Assembly (NCBI RefSeq): GCF_007752935.1
Contig: NZ_CP036319.1
Coordinates: 5,498,501 to 5,562,500 of the forward strand
DNA: 64,000 nt
Direction of reading: 5' to 3'
DNA from: Crateriforma conspicua
GTDB taxonomy: Bacteria; Planctomycetota; Planctomycetia; Pirellulales; Pirellulaceae
The position numbers were made by a program, and so were the translations under genes. The notes under the pieces are model-generated. The model saw nothing but the letters and a program-made list of their open reading frames with translations, made no database searches and was not told the origin of the DNA. Below, one piece after another: positions 9,157 to 20,761 of this stretch (positions are counted from its first letter, which is position 1; each line of letters starts with the position of its first letter).

Positions 9157-9573
9157 TTACAGACCGGCGTCGGTGGCGGGCAATTTGCCGGCCTTGATTT
9201 TTTCAGCGAAGACTTCGCCGTCGCTGGATTTCTTCTCGCCAGCCTTTTTGAAGCCTTCGACCATCTTCTTCTTGGCTTCTTCCGGTTTTTCCTTCAGGTA
9301 GTCCTTGGGGAAATCCTCTTTCTTCAAAAATTCATGGATCGCTTTGCCGTATTCGTTGCGGACTTCCTTTTTCTTGGGGTGGCCCTTGATATGGCAGACG
9401 TAGCAACCGGCCTTTCGCGCCGTCTTCACGAAATCGGCGTCGACGTCGTCACCGGCCAAGTAGGCTTCTTTCCAAGCCCGAGCGAAATCGCTGGTGGCCG
9501 AGGCGGGCGCGGCAAAGGTAAAAACGCAAGCCACGGCGGCAATGCCGGCAAGCCACGAAACAGAACGATGCAT
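9157..9573 (-). CDS. Small exported one-haem c-type cytochrome-like protein
   Basis: 138 residues from the ATG at 9573, which has GGAG 13 bases ahead. The N-terminus MHRSVSWLAGIAAVACVFTF with APASA is a Sec signal. One CxxCH haem-c motif is seen, CYVCH, about 50 residues in, followed by IKGHPKKKEVRNEYG. The rest is short and very Lys/Glu-rich, including EKPEEAKKKMVEGFKKAGEKKS. A distal Met is available in the Lys-rich part but the axial ligand is not certain. Planctomycetes have many small cytochromes of this kind; a redox or structural role in the periplasm is likely. It is monocistronic, with its own terminator. Confidence 0.8.
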   Translation of the reverse strand: MHRSVSWLAGIAAVACVFTFAAPASATSDFARAWKEAYLAGDDVDADFVKTARKAGCYVCHIKGHPKKKEVRNEYGKAIHEFLKKEDFPKDYLKEKPEEAKKKMVEGFKKAGEKKSSDGEVFAEKIKAGKLPATDAGL

Positions 9574-9786
9574 CAACAAATCTCCGACGGTGTGTAGCAA
9601 GGCTGAGATCATCATCGATCGAGATCTCGGAAGGACCGCACTATTAACCCTTAAAGGTTGGCAAAAGTCAAATCTTGCCCCTCAGTCGTCGACCGATCTT
9701 CGATGCAAACTCCAGAAATTCTGAATCAGGGGACTGCAAAATCGAAAGCTCGTCGGTCGTCGACCGCGGGCGTAGGAAAAAATACC

Positions 9787-12687
<2,901 letters not shown>

Positions 12688-13013
12688 GATTGGGGGCGGT
12701 CCCGACCGGGGGTTCAGTGGGGCGATGAAAAAGGACCGGTGTTCGAAAGCAACCAGCGACACAGGACAACAAGCGGCAACGGACACCTGCGTCGGCAAAC
12801 ACACGGTTGAAAAGCGTGATGGTTCTGCACCGGCGATCGTGTGATTGGCCCACCGTGGTGCCCGCGTTCCTATGCACACGAACCGTCGATCCGTTCACGG
12901 TAGTCCTGTACCGAAAGACCGTCAACAAATCGCCACCGTCTTGGAATACGATAGCCCGACGACCGGTACAACCGTCACAGCCAGACTGCTTTCCCGCCCA
13001 CGAGTTGCCCCCC
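12688..13013. other. Divergent intergenic region between the kinase and sulfatase genes
   Basis: 326 bp. Both flanking frames run open into it from opposite sides, so one or both true starts could be further out. No RNA, repeat or hairpin was recognised. Both promoters should lie here. Confidence 0.4.
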
Positions 13014-14573
13014 GTGAATCAATCCCGCCGCCCCCACCGCATCGTCCGCCGCAAAACACGCGTCCCAGTGAGGGCATCGCGTGCAACCTTTTCGGCCCCC
13101 CACCGTTCCCCACGTTCGGCATCCCACACGTTTCACCTAGTAGAGGAATGTCTGTCCCACCTCCGCCGGTCCACCCCGTGCCGTGTCATCTGGCTGTGCT
13201 TGTTCTGGACGATGACGATCGGTTTGATTTGGGCTGACCGCCCCCTGTGGGCCGCCGACACCTCAGGGGGGCAACGCAGCAACCGGCCGAATGTTCTGTT
13301 GATCATCGTCGACGATCTGGGTGCGGCCGATCTGTCGTGCCTAGGGTCGACCGACATGCGGACACCGCATCTGGACGACCTCTTTGCACGATCATTGCGG
13401 CTTCAGCGTTTCTACGCGAATTGTCCGGTTTGTTCGCCGACGCGCGCTTCCGTCCTGACCGGCTTTTATCCCGATCGCGTCGGCGTGCCGGGTGTGATCC
13501 GCACGCATCAGGATAACAGCTGGGGCAACTTTTCGCCCTCAAAACCGACCCTGCCGGGTGCCCTGCAAAGTGCCGGTTACCACACCGAAGCGATCGGCAA
13601 GTGGCATCTGGGATTGACCGAAGAAGACCATCCACATCGACATGGTTTTGATCATTTCCATGGGTTCTTGGGTGACATGATGGATGACTATTACAACCAT
13701 CTGCGCCATGGCCAACACTACATGCGTGACGGCATGACGCCGGTTCACCCGGAAGGTCACGCCACCGATGTCTTCACCTCATGGGCCGAAGCATTCATTT
13801 CGAACCAAACCGAACACGCCGATCGTCCCTGGTTTTTGTACTTGGCCTACAACGCGCCACACACTCCCATTCAACCGCCGCAAGATTGGTTGGAACGCGT
13901 GCGGCAACGCGATTCATCGATCGACCCCCGACGCGCCAAACTGGTCGCATTGATCGAACATTTGGACGACGGCATCGGTCGTGTTTTGAAACGGCTTGCC
14001 GACACCGGCCAAGATCAAAACACCCTCGTTGTCTTCACCAGCGACAACGGCGGGCAAGTCAACGTTGGTGCAAACAACGGCAACCTGCGTGACGGGAAAG
14101 GGTCCATGTACGAAGGCGGTCTCAGGATCCCAGGTTCGCTGTATGTTCCGCCGGGATGTGGCGCGACCGCCGAAACCACGATCGGCAGTGTGGCCAAGGC
14201 GGCGAATTGCACCGCAGATTTGATGCCCACCGTCTTGGACCTGGTCGGTGCCGAGATCCCGGATGCGTTGGACGGCCGGTCATTGGTCCCGATGATTCGG
14301 AACCCGGCAACCGATTGGGAGGATCCCCGAGAGATTTACTTTGTCCGTCGTGAAGGCGGCAAAGCTTATGGTGGCCTGACTTGCGAAGCCGTCTTGGTCG
14401 GCCAGACGAAACTGGTGCACAACTTGCCCACCAGCCGTTTTGAACTGTTCGATCTTTCCGACGACCCGCTGGAACAGGTTGATCTGTCGGATCGTCAATC
14501 CGGGAAGTTCCGTGAAATGCAATTGCGGCTGCAGCGGCACATCCAGAACGGCGGCCGCGTTCCCTGGCAATAA
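13014..14573 (+). CDS. Sulfatase (formylglycine-dependent, exported)
   Basis: About 519 residues from a GTG at 13014; the frame is open from 12807, and other GTG codons (e.g. 13068) are possible. A hydrophobic segment, VIWLCLFWTMTIGLIWA, precedes the mature start and acts as signal or anchor. The sulfatase fold begins with RPNVLLIIVDDLGAADLSCL, whose DD pair binds Ca2+. The formylglycine motif is CSPTRASVLTG, a complete C-x-P-x-R. Later landmarks are IGKWHLG (Lys/His), FLYLAYNAPHTPI and VVFTSDNGG. The enzyme should remove sulfate esters, for example from algal polysaccharides, a planctomycete hallmark. Substrate not predictable. A terminator-like hairpin follows the stop. Confidence 0.9.
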   Translation: MNQSRRPHRIVRRKTRVPVRASRATFSAPHRSPRSASHTFHLVEECLSHLRRSTPCRVIWLCLFWTMTIGLIWADRPLWAADTSGGQRSNRPNVLLIIVDDLGAADLSCLGSTDMRTPHLDDLFARSLRLQRFYANCPVCSPTRASVLTGFYPDRVGVPGVIRTHQDNSWGNFSPSKPTLPGALQSAGYHTEAIGKWHLGLTEEDHPHRHGFDHFHGFLGDMMDDYYNHLRHGQHYMRDGMTPVHPEGHATDVFTSWAEAFISNQTEHADRPWFLYLAYNAPHTPIQPPQDWLERVRQRDSSIDPRRAKLVALIEHLDDGIGRVLKRLADTGQDQNTLVVFTSDNGGQVNVGANNGNLRDGKGSMYEGGLRIPGSLYVPPGCGATAETTIGSVAKAANCTADLMPTVLDLVGAEIPDALDGRSLVPMIRNPATDWEDPREIYFVRREGGKAYGGLTCEAVLVGQTKLVHNLPTSRFELFDLSDDPLEQVDLSDRQSGKFREMQLRLQRHIQNGGRVPWQ

Positions 14574-14595
14574 GCGATCGCCAACGACACTTTAT

Positions 14596-14631
14596 CCGGT
14601 ACCGGATGAACGATCCGGTACCGGGGGTTTT
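14596..14631 (+). terminator. Probable rho-independent terminator between convergent genes
   Basis: CCGGTACCGGAT (14596-14607) pairs perfectly with ATCCGGTACCGG (14613-14624) around a 5-nt loop, followed by GGGTTTT. It lies 22 bp beyond the sulfatase stop and just before the stop of the convergent coiled-coil gene (14640). The T-run is short, so strength is moderate; the 14-bp self-palindrome at 14594-14607 could give alternative folds. Confidence 0.65.
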
Positions 14632-14639
14632 GAACCAAC

Positions 14640-17000
14640 CTAGGCGGCGCGTCGGGCCGAATCGTCCTGGTCGTCCGGTCGTTGGGCCAATCCCATGCTG
14701 GCCCGACTTCGTCGCAATTCGCGGATCGTTTTCGTCGCACCGTGCAGCTCGGCTTCGACTTCGCTTAATCGATCCTGCATTCTGGCGTTCGCCTCCAAGC
14801 TATCTTCGTGCTCGGCCAAAACCATTCCCAGCTGAGCTTCCAAATGATCGATTTGGCTTTGCAATTGCTTGGCACGGTCTCGGAACGGCTCCGCTTCGGC
14901 AAGGTCGCCGGTCAACTGCGCGACGCGACTTTCGCTTTCGCTTAGCGACTGTTGTGCTGCGGTGTGACGCTGAATCGCCGATTCCAGTTCAGCTTTCAAG
15001 TTGGCGATGGTGTCGGCGTGTTCGTGCAGACGATCTTCAGCCGACAGGACTTCTTGCCGGGTATCGCTGAGCTGATCGGACAGCCGCCGGACTTGGTCCG
15101 ATTGCTGTTGCAATTCGACCTGTGTTTGCTGAACTGTTTCATCGCGATCCGACAACGTCGATTGCAGCGTTTGAATCTGTGCGGCGTGTTCCTGTAGTGT
15201 CAATTCCAATCGCTGAGCGCGGTCCTGGGACAACGCCAGTTCGCCGCGGCTTTGGTCCAGGTCGATGTGCGTTTGATCCAAACGAGTCTTCAACTCCGTA
15301 ATTTCCTGCGTGGATGCTTGCAGCTCCGCACAAGATGATTGATAGGCGTCGTCGCGTTTGGCCAAGGCATCGCGTGCTTCATCCAGTTGCGTTTGCAACA
15401 GGTCCATTTCCGCCAGCTTGGATTGCAGCGATTCGACGTGTTCTTGCAGCTTTCGGGACTGGGTTTCCGACTCGGTCACCTTTGCATGCGCCGCATCGAC
15501 ACGGGCGGTCAGTTCTTGCTCGCGTTGACGAAGCGCGACTCGTAATTGATCCACGGTTTCGTTGACCGCGACCAAAGCGATCTTGGACTGATCGTTTTGG
15601 TCGCTGGCCTTGTTGCGCATCTGAACCAACGTGTGCTTTTGCTGCTTCAGGTCCGCCACCATCGCATCCAACGACTCAACACGTGACTGCAATTCGGCGA
15701 CATGATTGTTGGCCTGCTGTAGTTCGCCCCGCAATTGATCGGCAACTGCCGCTTGGGTTCGCAGCTCGGCATGCCGTGATTCCAGTTCGATATTCTTTTG
15801 GGTTCGGTCTTCGACCGTGGACCGCAGATCGACCAACATCTGATTCGCACGCAACAGTTCATCTTGCGTTTCGTTCATCTGTTGCAAACTGGCCTGATGT
15901 CGCGTGTCTGCCTGTTGCAGCCGTTCCTTCAGCTCAGCGATTTGACGTTCGAACGATTGCTGGGCATCTCTCAGTTCGATGTTCTGTTGTTTGGTGGCGT
16001 CGTGGGCGTCACGTTCGGCCGTCAGATTCTCGTTCAGCATGGTGGCCTCATCACGCAGTTGCGTGATTTGTTTGGCCACCGATTCGTCTTGTTGGCTGGA
16101 CTGTTCCACCAACACCGAGATGCGTTCGGTCTGTTGTGCGATGACGTTTTTCTGTTCGTCGATCGTCGCTTGAAAAGACTCGCTTGATTCTCGCTGTTCG
16201 GACAATTGTTGGATCAACGATTCCGTCTTGCGAACTTGGACTTCCAGCTGTTCGGCGGATTGTTCGACGCGTTGTTCCAATTCGTCTCGAGCGGCGATCA
16301 GGTCGGCCGAATCGGATTGCTGTTTGCGAAGCTCGGCGGTCAACGACGCGATTTCGTCCTCCAGCGTCTCGATCCGCTTCAGGTCATTGGTATGCTCGTG
16401 AACCTGTTCGTTCTTGTCCTTGGCCAACTGCTGCAGCTGTGCTTCGAACTGGGCGGCATCCTGTTTGGCCTGGTCCAGGGCGGCTTCCATTTCACGCAGG
16501 TGGCTTTCGGCCTGTTGCTGCGAAGCCACGACGCGGTTGAATTCCTTCTGTGCGTCGGCCTGGGTTTGCTGATGACGCTGTCGTTCGTCGTCCAGCCGAG
16601 TTTTCATTTCCTCGGCAGCCAATTCGCTGGCCTGTCGATCTTCCTCGGCCTGTTTGGCGGTGGCCAACGCATTCTGGCGTGCGTTTTCCAAACGCTGCAG
16701 TTGGGCTTGGACGTCTTCGTTTTGAGTTTCCCAGGCGTGATGCTGTTTCTTCAGCTTTTGGATTTCCAATTCCTGTTGTTTGACCTCGCGTTCCCGCTGG
16801 TCCAAACGTCGTTCCAGTTCACCGACGTCACGTTTGCGCTGCACGGCCGAAATGCGAGCCTTGGCATATTTGCCTTCGGCTTCATCCACCGCCTTTAGGT
16901 CGCTGGTTCGGTCGCGATACCACAGCAAGTGGCCAATCAAAATGCCGCCCAAGACAAACAGAAAGGCGGACATGACGGGGATGCCAATCCAGGCATTCAT
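14640..17000 (-). CDS. Membrane-anchored long coiled-coil protein
   Basis: 786 residues from the ATG at 17000, backed by CCGGAG about 10 bases ahead; 37 more open codons upstream are not needed. The N-terminus MNAWIGIPVMSAFLFVLGG plus ILIGHLLWY is one transmembrane helix. Everything after it is Gln/Glu/Leu/Ala-rich heptad sequence with hardly any Pro or Gly, for example QQELEIQKLKKQHHAWETQ and LESRVESLDAMVADLKQQKH. This is a nearly unbroken coiled coil of roughly 700 residues. No globular domain is recognised. Such proteins can act as cell-shape scaffolds, division proteins or polar organisers, but nothing here decides. The gene is convergent with the sulfatase and divergent from the DUF1080 gene. 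Confidence 0.85.
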   Translation of the reverse strand: MNAWIGIPVMSAFLFVLGGILIGHLLWYRDRTSDLKAVDEAEGKYAKARISAVQRKRDVGELERRLDQREREVKQQELEIQKLKKQHHAWETQNEDVQAQLQRLENARQNALATAKQAEEDRQASELAAEEMKTRLDDERQRHQQTQADAQKEFNRVVASQQQAESHLREMEAALDQAKQDAAQFEAQLQQLAKDKNEQVHEHTNDLKRIETLEDEIASLTAELRKQQSDSADLIAARDELEQRVEQSAEQLEVQVRKTESLIQQLSEQRESSESFQATIDEQKNVIAQQTERISVLVEQSSQQDESVAKQITQLRDEATMLNENLTAERDAHDATKQQNIELRDAQQSFERQIAELKERLQQADTRHQASLQQMNETQDELLRANQMLVDLRSTVEDRTQKNIELESRHAELRTQAAVADQLRGELQQANNHVAELQSRVESLDAMVADLKQQKHTLVQMRNKASDQNDQSKIALVAVNETVDQLRVALRQREQELTARVDAAHAKVTESETQSRKLQEHVESLQSKLAEMDLLQTQLDEARDALAKRDDAYQSSCAELQASTQEITELKTRLDQTHIDLDQSRGELALSQDRAQRLELTLQEHAAQIQTLQSTLSDRDETVQQTQVELQQQSDQVRRLSDQLSDTRQEVLSAEDRLHEHADTIANLKAELESAIQRHTAAQQSLSESESRVAQLTGDLAEAEPFRDRAKQLQSQIDHLEAQLGMVLAEHEDSLEANARMQDRLSEVEAELHGATKTIRELRRSRASMGLAQRPDDQDDSARRAA

Positions 17001-17237
17001 AGTAAAACTCCGGTATTCAACAATCCGACCGACGATGGCACCTGGAACCCAGGATGGTTGCAACATCCCCACCGACATCATTGGGGGCATTAACAAAGAA
17101 ACGTTTGTCAAGTCGAGACGAATTGTCAGACCGAACCGACGCTTGTGAAACTGACAGCGACGACGCGGTGGTTTACGCTGTGTCAGTCACGTGTTTTCCA
17201 GCCCCGCCTTTCCCACCACCCGCCTTGGGACCAAGTC

Positions 17238-17996
17238 ATGAAACTGCGTCGCTGTTTTTCAATTTTTGCCATTGCTTTGGTTGGCTGCGTCTTGGGCAAC
17301 GGCCCCAACGCTTTCGGCCAAGCCGAAGTCGCTGACGGATTCCAATCCCTTTTCAACGGTACCGACCTTTCGGGTTGGGTGATTCCCGAAGGCGACGGGG
17401 GACACTGGAAGGTCGTCGACGGCGTCATCGACTATGACGCGATGTCCGAAGCCAGCGGCGACAAGAACCTGAAAACCGAACAGGAATTCACCGACTTCAT
17501 CCTGAAAATCGATTGGCGTTTGAAGCAGACGACCGGCTTGATGGACATCCCAGTTGTGCTGAGCGACGGGACCTATTTGACCGATCGATCCGGAAACAAC
17601 ATCACCATCAAGCGGCCCAACGCGGATTCGGGTGTTTACCTGCGTGGTGACAGCCGAGCCCAGCTGAACATCTGGTGCTGGCCGATCGGATCGGGCGAAG
17701 TCTATGGCCACCGCAACAATCCCAAGACTCCGCCAGAAATCCGTGCCGCTTTGACGCCACGGTTGAATGCAGACAAACCGGTGGGCCAGTGGAACCGGTT
17801 CGAAATCATCTTGGTCGACGATCGGGTGACCGTGATGCTGAATGACCAATTGGTTCTGGAAAACGCCCAGTTGCCCGGGATTCCCGAGAAGGGACCGGTC
17901 GTGCTGCAACACCACGGCGGTATGCGAAACGGCGAGTACTCGCCCGCGTCCAGCTTGATCCAGTTCAAGAACATTTGGATCAAACCGCTGGACTGA
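17238..17996 (+). CDS. DUF1080 domain protein, secreted
   Basis: 252 residues from the ATG at 17238 (GGGA 11 bases ahead). Signal peptide MKLRRCFSIFAIALVGCVLG, cleaved near AFGQAE. The mature part starts GFQSLFNGTDLSGWVIPEGD and continues with WKVVDGVIDYDAMSEASG, NADSGVYLRGDSRAQLNIW and VVLQHHGG. It is longer than the first DUF1080 protein of the window because of an extra loop around residues 105-150. The family may act on 3-keto sugars or bind glycans; catalytic residues cannot be assigned from sequence alone. It stands alone, divergent from the coiled-coil gene and convergent with thiL. Confidence 0.9.
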   Translation: MKLRRCFSIFAIALVGCVLGNGPNAFGQAEVADGFQSLFNGTDLSGWVIPEGDGGHWKVVDGVIDYDAMSEASGDKNLKTEQEFTDFILKIDWRLKQTTGLMDIPVVLSDGTYLTDRSGNNITIKRPNADSGVYLRGDSRAQLNIWCWPIGSGEVYGHRNNPKTPPEIRAALTPRLNADKPVGQWNRFEIILVDDRVTVMLNDQLVLENAQLPGIPEKGPVVLQHHGGMRNGEYSPASSLIQFKNIWIKPLD

Positions 17997-18090
17997 CTCC
18001 GGCGTTGCAATCACTCGACCATGAAGGCCGTTCGATTCCAAGTAGCCAGGTACCGTCAGGCAGCCGAGCACGTCCCAGCAGCCGGCAAAA

Positions 18091-18999
18091 TCATCCGTGC
18101 AGGTATCCTTGGGGCGACAGCCGCTTCAGGCTGCCTTTGTCTCGCTTCCAAAGTCCGGTTCGGCCGACGACGGTGCCGATACGCCGGAGGTCTTTACCGA
18201 TTTCCGGATCGTCGACGGCCTTTTGCGCATCGTCGGCCGACATGGTCATGATCAGTTCAAAATCTTCGCCGTCGCTCCAGGCGTGTTCAAACGCACTGCG
18301 TCCGCTTTGTTTGCTTTGCCGGTGGGCATCGTCGTGGATCGGGATTTGATCGATATCCAGTTCCGCGCCGACGCGACTGGCGGCCAGCATACGGTCCAGG
18401 TCCAACGACAACCCATCGCTGGCATCGATCGCCGCGTGTACGTCAACCAAGCGGCGTAGCGTCGCCGCCATGGACAGTCGGCTGATCGGACGCAGATGCC
18501 GCCCCAGAATGCTACCACCGAATGCACCGGAGACGACAATGGCGTCGCCTTCACACGCACCACTTCGTAACCAGGGTTCGCCCGCGGCCACGTGTCCGGT
18601 CATGGTGATGTTGATCGACAATGGGCCGTCATAGACTGAAAGGTCTCCGCCGGCGATCGAAACCTGATGGCGGGCGGCGGATTCCAAGATGCCTTCATAA
18701 ACCGCCCCGGCCGTTTGGGTCGCATCGTCTTTGGGCAAAGCAAGCGTGACGAACGCCGCATCGGGAACAGCCCCCATCGCGGCGATGTCGGACAGATTGA
18801 TCGCCATCGCCTTGTATCCGATGTCGGCCAAAGACTGGCCGGCGGCGTCGAAATCCACCCCGTCGATGATCTGGTCGGCGCAAATCACTTGCCGGCCTTG
18901 GACCGGCGCCAAGACCGCGGCGTCATCGCCGATGCCGACCTCCACCTCGGGAAGGGTTCGGCAACGACCACGCAAATATGCCAAAAAGGATGTTTCCAT
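18091..18999 (-). CDS. thiL: Thiamine-monophosphate kinase
   Basis: 302 residues from the ATG at 18999; the frame upstream of it is non-coding in character. ThiL phosphorylates thiamine monophosphate to thiamine pyrophosphate with ATP in the cytosol, the last step of vitamin B1 synthesis. Family motifs are visible: GIGDDAAVLAP (residues 21-31), CADQIIDGVDF (a variant of TTDxxVEGVHF), GYKAMAINLSDIAAMGAVP, AIDASDGLSLDLDRML and GEDFELIMTM (written DGEDFEL here). All metal-binding Asp positions look intact. It is a single-gene unit, convergent with the DUF1080 gene. Confidence 0.93.
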   Translation of the reverse strand: METSFLAYLRGRCRTLPEVEVGIGDDAAVLAPVQGRQVICADQIIDGVDFDAAGQSLADIGYKAMAINLSDIAAMGAVPDAAFVTLALPKDDATQTAGAVYEGILESAARHQVSIAGGDLSVYDGPLSINITMTGHVAAGEPWLRSGACEGDAIVVSGAFGGSILGRHLRPISRLSMAATLRRLVDVHAAIDASDGLSLDLDRMLAASRVGAELDIDQIPIHDDAHRQSKQSGRSAFEHAWSDGEDFELIMTMSADDAQKAVDDPEIGKDLRRIGTVVGRTGLWKRDKGSLKRLSPQGYLHG

Positions 19000-19288
19000 T
19001 TCCGTGTTTCGTGCGTCATCAAATGGGGGGCGTGAAAGCGGTCGATGCCAAGCGTTTGCCACGGCACCGGCGGCGGAGCCTAGCGAAGCGACGAAAAAGT
19101 TCAACGACCGACCCAAAATCACCACTCGCGGCAGTGCGGCAAATCGCCACGCCGAACACCGCGATCGCTAGACTGACGGGTACCGCTGCGGGCCGATTTT
19201 TCGGGCCACCACTGGATCACCCCATCCGGAGTTTCGCCGTGGTTTCCCCCGCCTCCTTTCATCACCTTCACTCGCACGAGGGCTTTTC

Positions 19289-20761
19289 ATGTCGACCACG
19301 CTTTCCCCTAACGAGCTGGACGTCAAAATCGACCACGCCGAATGCTTCATCAATGGCGAATTCGTTCCCGCCGCCAGTGGCAAGACATTCGCAACGATCA
19401 ATCCGGCGACCGAAGAAGAGATTTGTCAGGTCGCCGAAGGCGATGCCGAAGACGTCGACCGGGCGGCCAAGGCGGCCCGCGCCGCGTTGGAATCGGGACC
19501 TTGGGCACGGATGGATGCCGCCGATCGTGGGAGGTTGATGTACCAACTGGCCGATCGAATCGAACAAGACATCGATTCACTGGCGGCATTGGAAACGCTG
19601 GACAACGGCAAACCGATTCGCGAAAGCCGTGGCGGCGATTTGCCACTGGTGGTCGACGTGCTTCGATATTACGCCGGCTTTGCGGACAAGATCCAAGGCA
19701 GCACGATTCCGGTTCGCGGCAACCATTTTTGCTACACACGACGTGAACCGATCGGGGTGGCGGGCCAGATCATCCCTTGGAACTTCCCCATGCTGATGGT
19801 CGCTTGGAAATGGGGTCCCGCGTTGGCCGCCGGTTGCACCATCGTGATGAAGCCTGCTGAACAAACGCCGCTTAGCTGTTTGCGGATGGCACAATTGGCC
19901 AAGGAAGTCGGCTTTCCCGATGGCGTCATCAACGTCGTCCCCGGTTTCGGACCGACCGCGGGGGCCGCAGTGGTCAAGCACCCGATGATCGACAAGGTCG
20001 CTTTCACTGGCGAACACCGAACGGCGCAAACGATCACTCGTGATTCTGCCGAAACGTTGAAACGATTGACGTTCGAACTGGGTGGTAAAAGCCCGAACGT
20101 GATTTTCGCCGATGCCGATCTGGATGCCGCCGCCCAGGGGACCTACACCGGGCTGTACCTGAACCAGGGCCAATGTTGTTGCGCGGGCAGCCGCGTGTTT
20201 GTTGAAGAAAGCGTGCATGACGAATTCTTGGACAAACTGAAACGTCTGACCCTTCAGCGGCGCGTCGGCAATCCGTTTGACGGCGACACCGAACAGGGGC
20301 CACAAATCGACCAAGCCCAGTTCGACAAAATCATGTCGTACATCAACAAAGGCAAAGAGCAGGGTGCCCAGTGTGTGGCCGGCGGCGAACGGGTCGGCGA
20401 CAAAGGTTACTTCATCCAGCCGACGATCTTTGATTCCGTTCAAGACGACATGGCGATCGCCAGGGAAGAGATCTTCGGCCCGGTGCTTAGCATGTTGACC
20501 TTCAATGACAAAGAAGACCTGATCCGCCGTGCCAACGACACCTGCTATGGTTTGGCCGCGGCGGTGTGGACACGCGACGTATCGCTGGCCCATGAATTTG
20601 CCGCCCGAGTTCGCGCCGGGACGATTTGGGTCAACACTTATGACGCCTTCGATGCTCGCGCCCCGTTCGGCGGATTCAAGATGTCCGGTTACGGACGCGA
20701 ATTGGGCGAAGAAGGTTTGAAGGCGTATACCGAAAGCAAAACCGTCACGATGGCACTTTGA
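19289..20761 (+). CDS. NAD(P)-dependent aldehyde dehydrogenase
   Basis: 490 residues, normal for the ALDH superfamily. The start has GAGGG about 10 bases ahead. Visible hallmarks: [20 protein letters not shown], the catalytic general base Glu in [18 protein letters not shown], and the catalytic Cys within [12 protein letters not shown] (middle Cys by analogy to ALDH2). The C-terminal [19 protein letters not shown] is also standard. The usual FTGSTEVG motif next to NAD reads FTGEHRTAQ, a notable change. The enzyme oxidises an aldehyde to its acid, but the substrate is not predictable. The stop overlaps the start of the DUF58 gene by one base, so the two are translationally linked. Confidence 0.92.
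   Translation: MSTTLSPNELDVKIDHAECFINGEFVPAASGKTFATINPATEEEICQVAEGDAEDVDRAAKAARAALESGPWARMDAADRGRLMYQLADRIEQDIDSLAALETLDNGKPIRESRGGDLPLVVDVLRYYAGFADKIQGSTIPVRGNHFCYTRREPIGVAGQIIPWNFPMLMVAWKWGPALAAGCTIVMKPAEQTPLSCLRMAQLAKEVGFPDGVINVVPGFGPTAGAAVVKHPMIDKVAFTGEHRTAQTITRDSAETLKRLTFELGGKSPNVIFADADLDAAAQGTYTGLYLNQGQCCCAGSRVFVEESVHDEFLDKLKRLTLQRRVGNPFDGDTEQGPQIDQAQFDKIMSYINKGKEQGAQCVAGGERVGDKGYFIQPTIFDSVQDDMAIAREEIFGPVLSMLTFNDKEDLIRRANDTCYGLAAAVWTRDVSLAHEFAARVRAGTIWVNTYDAFDARAPFGGFKMSGYGRELGEEGLKAYTESKTVTMAL

Noticed and set aside
12807-13013. N-terminal extension of the first sulfatase
   Set aside because: The 69 extra residues are polar, Arg/Pro-rich and not signal-like; a later GTG gives a more natural start. 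Not fully excluded.
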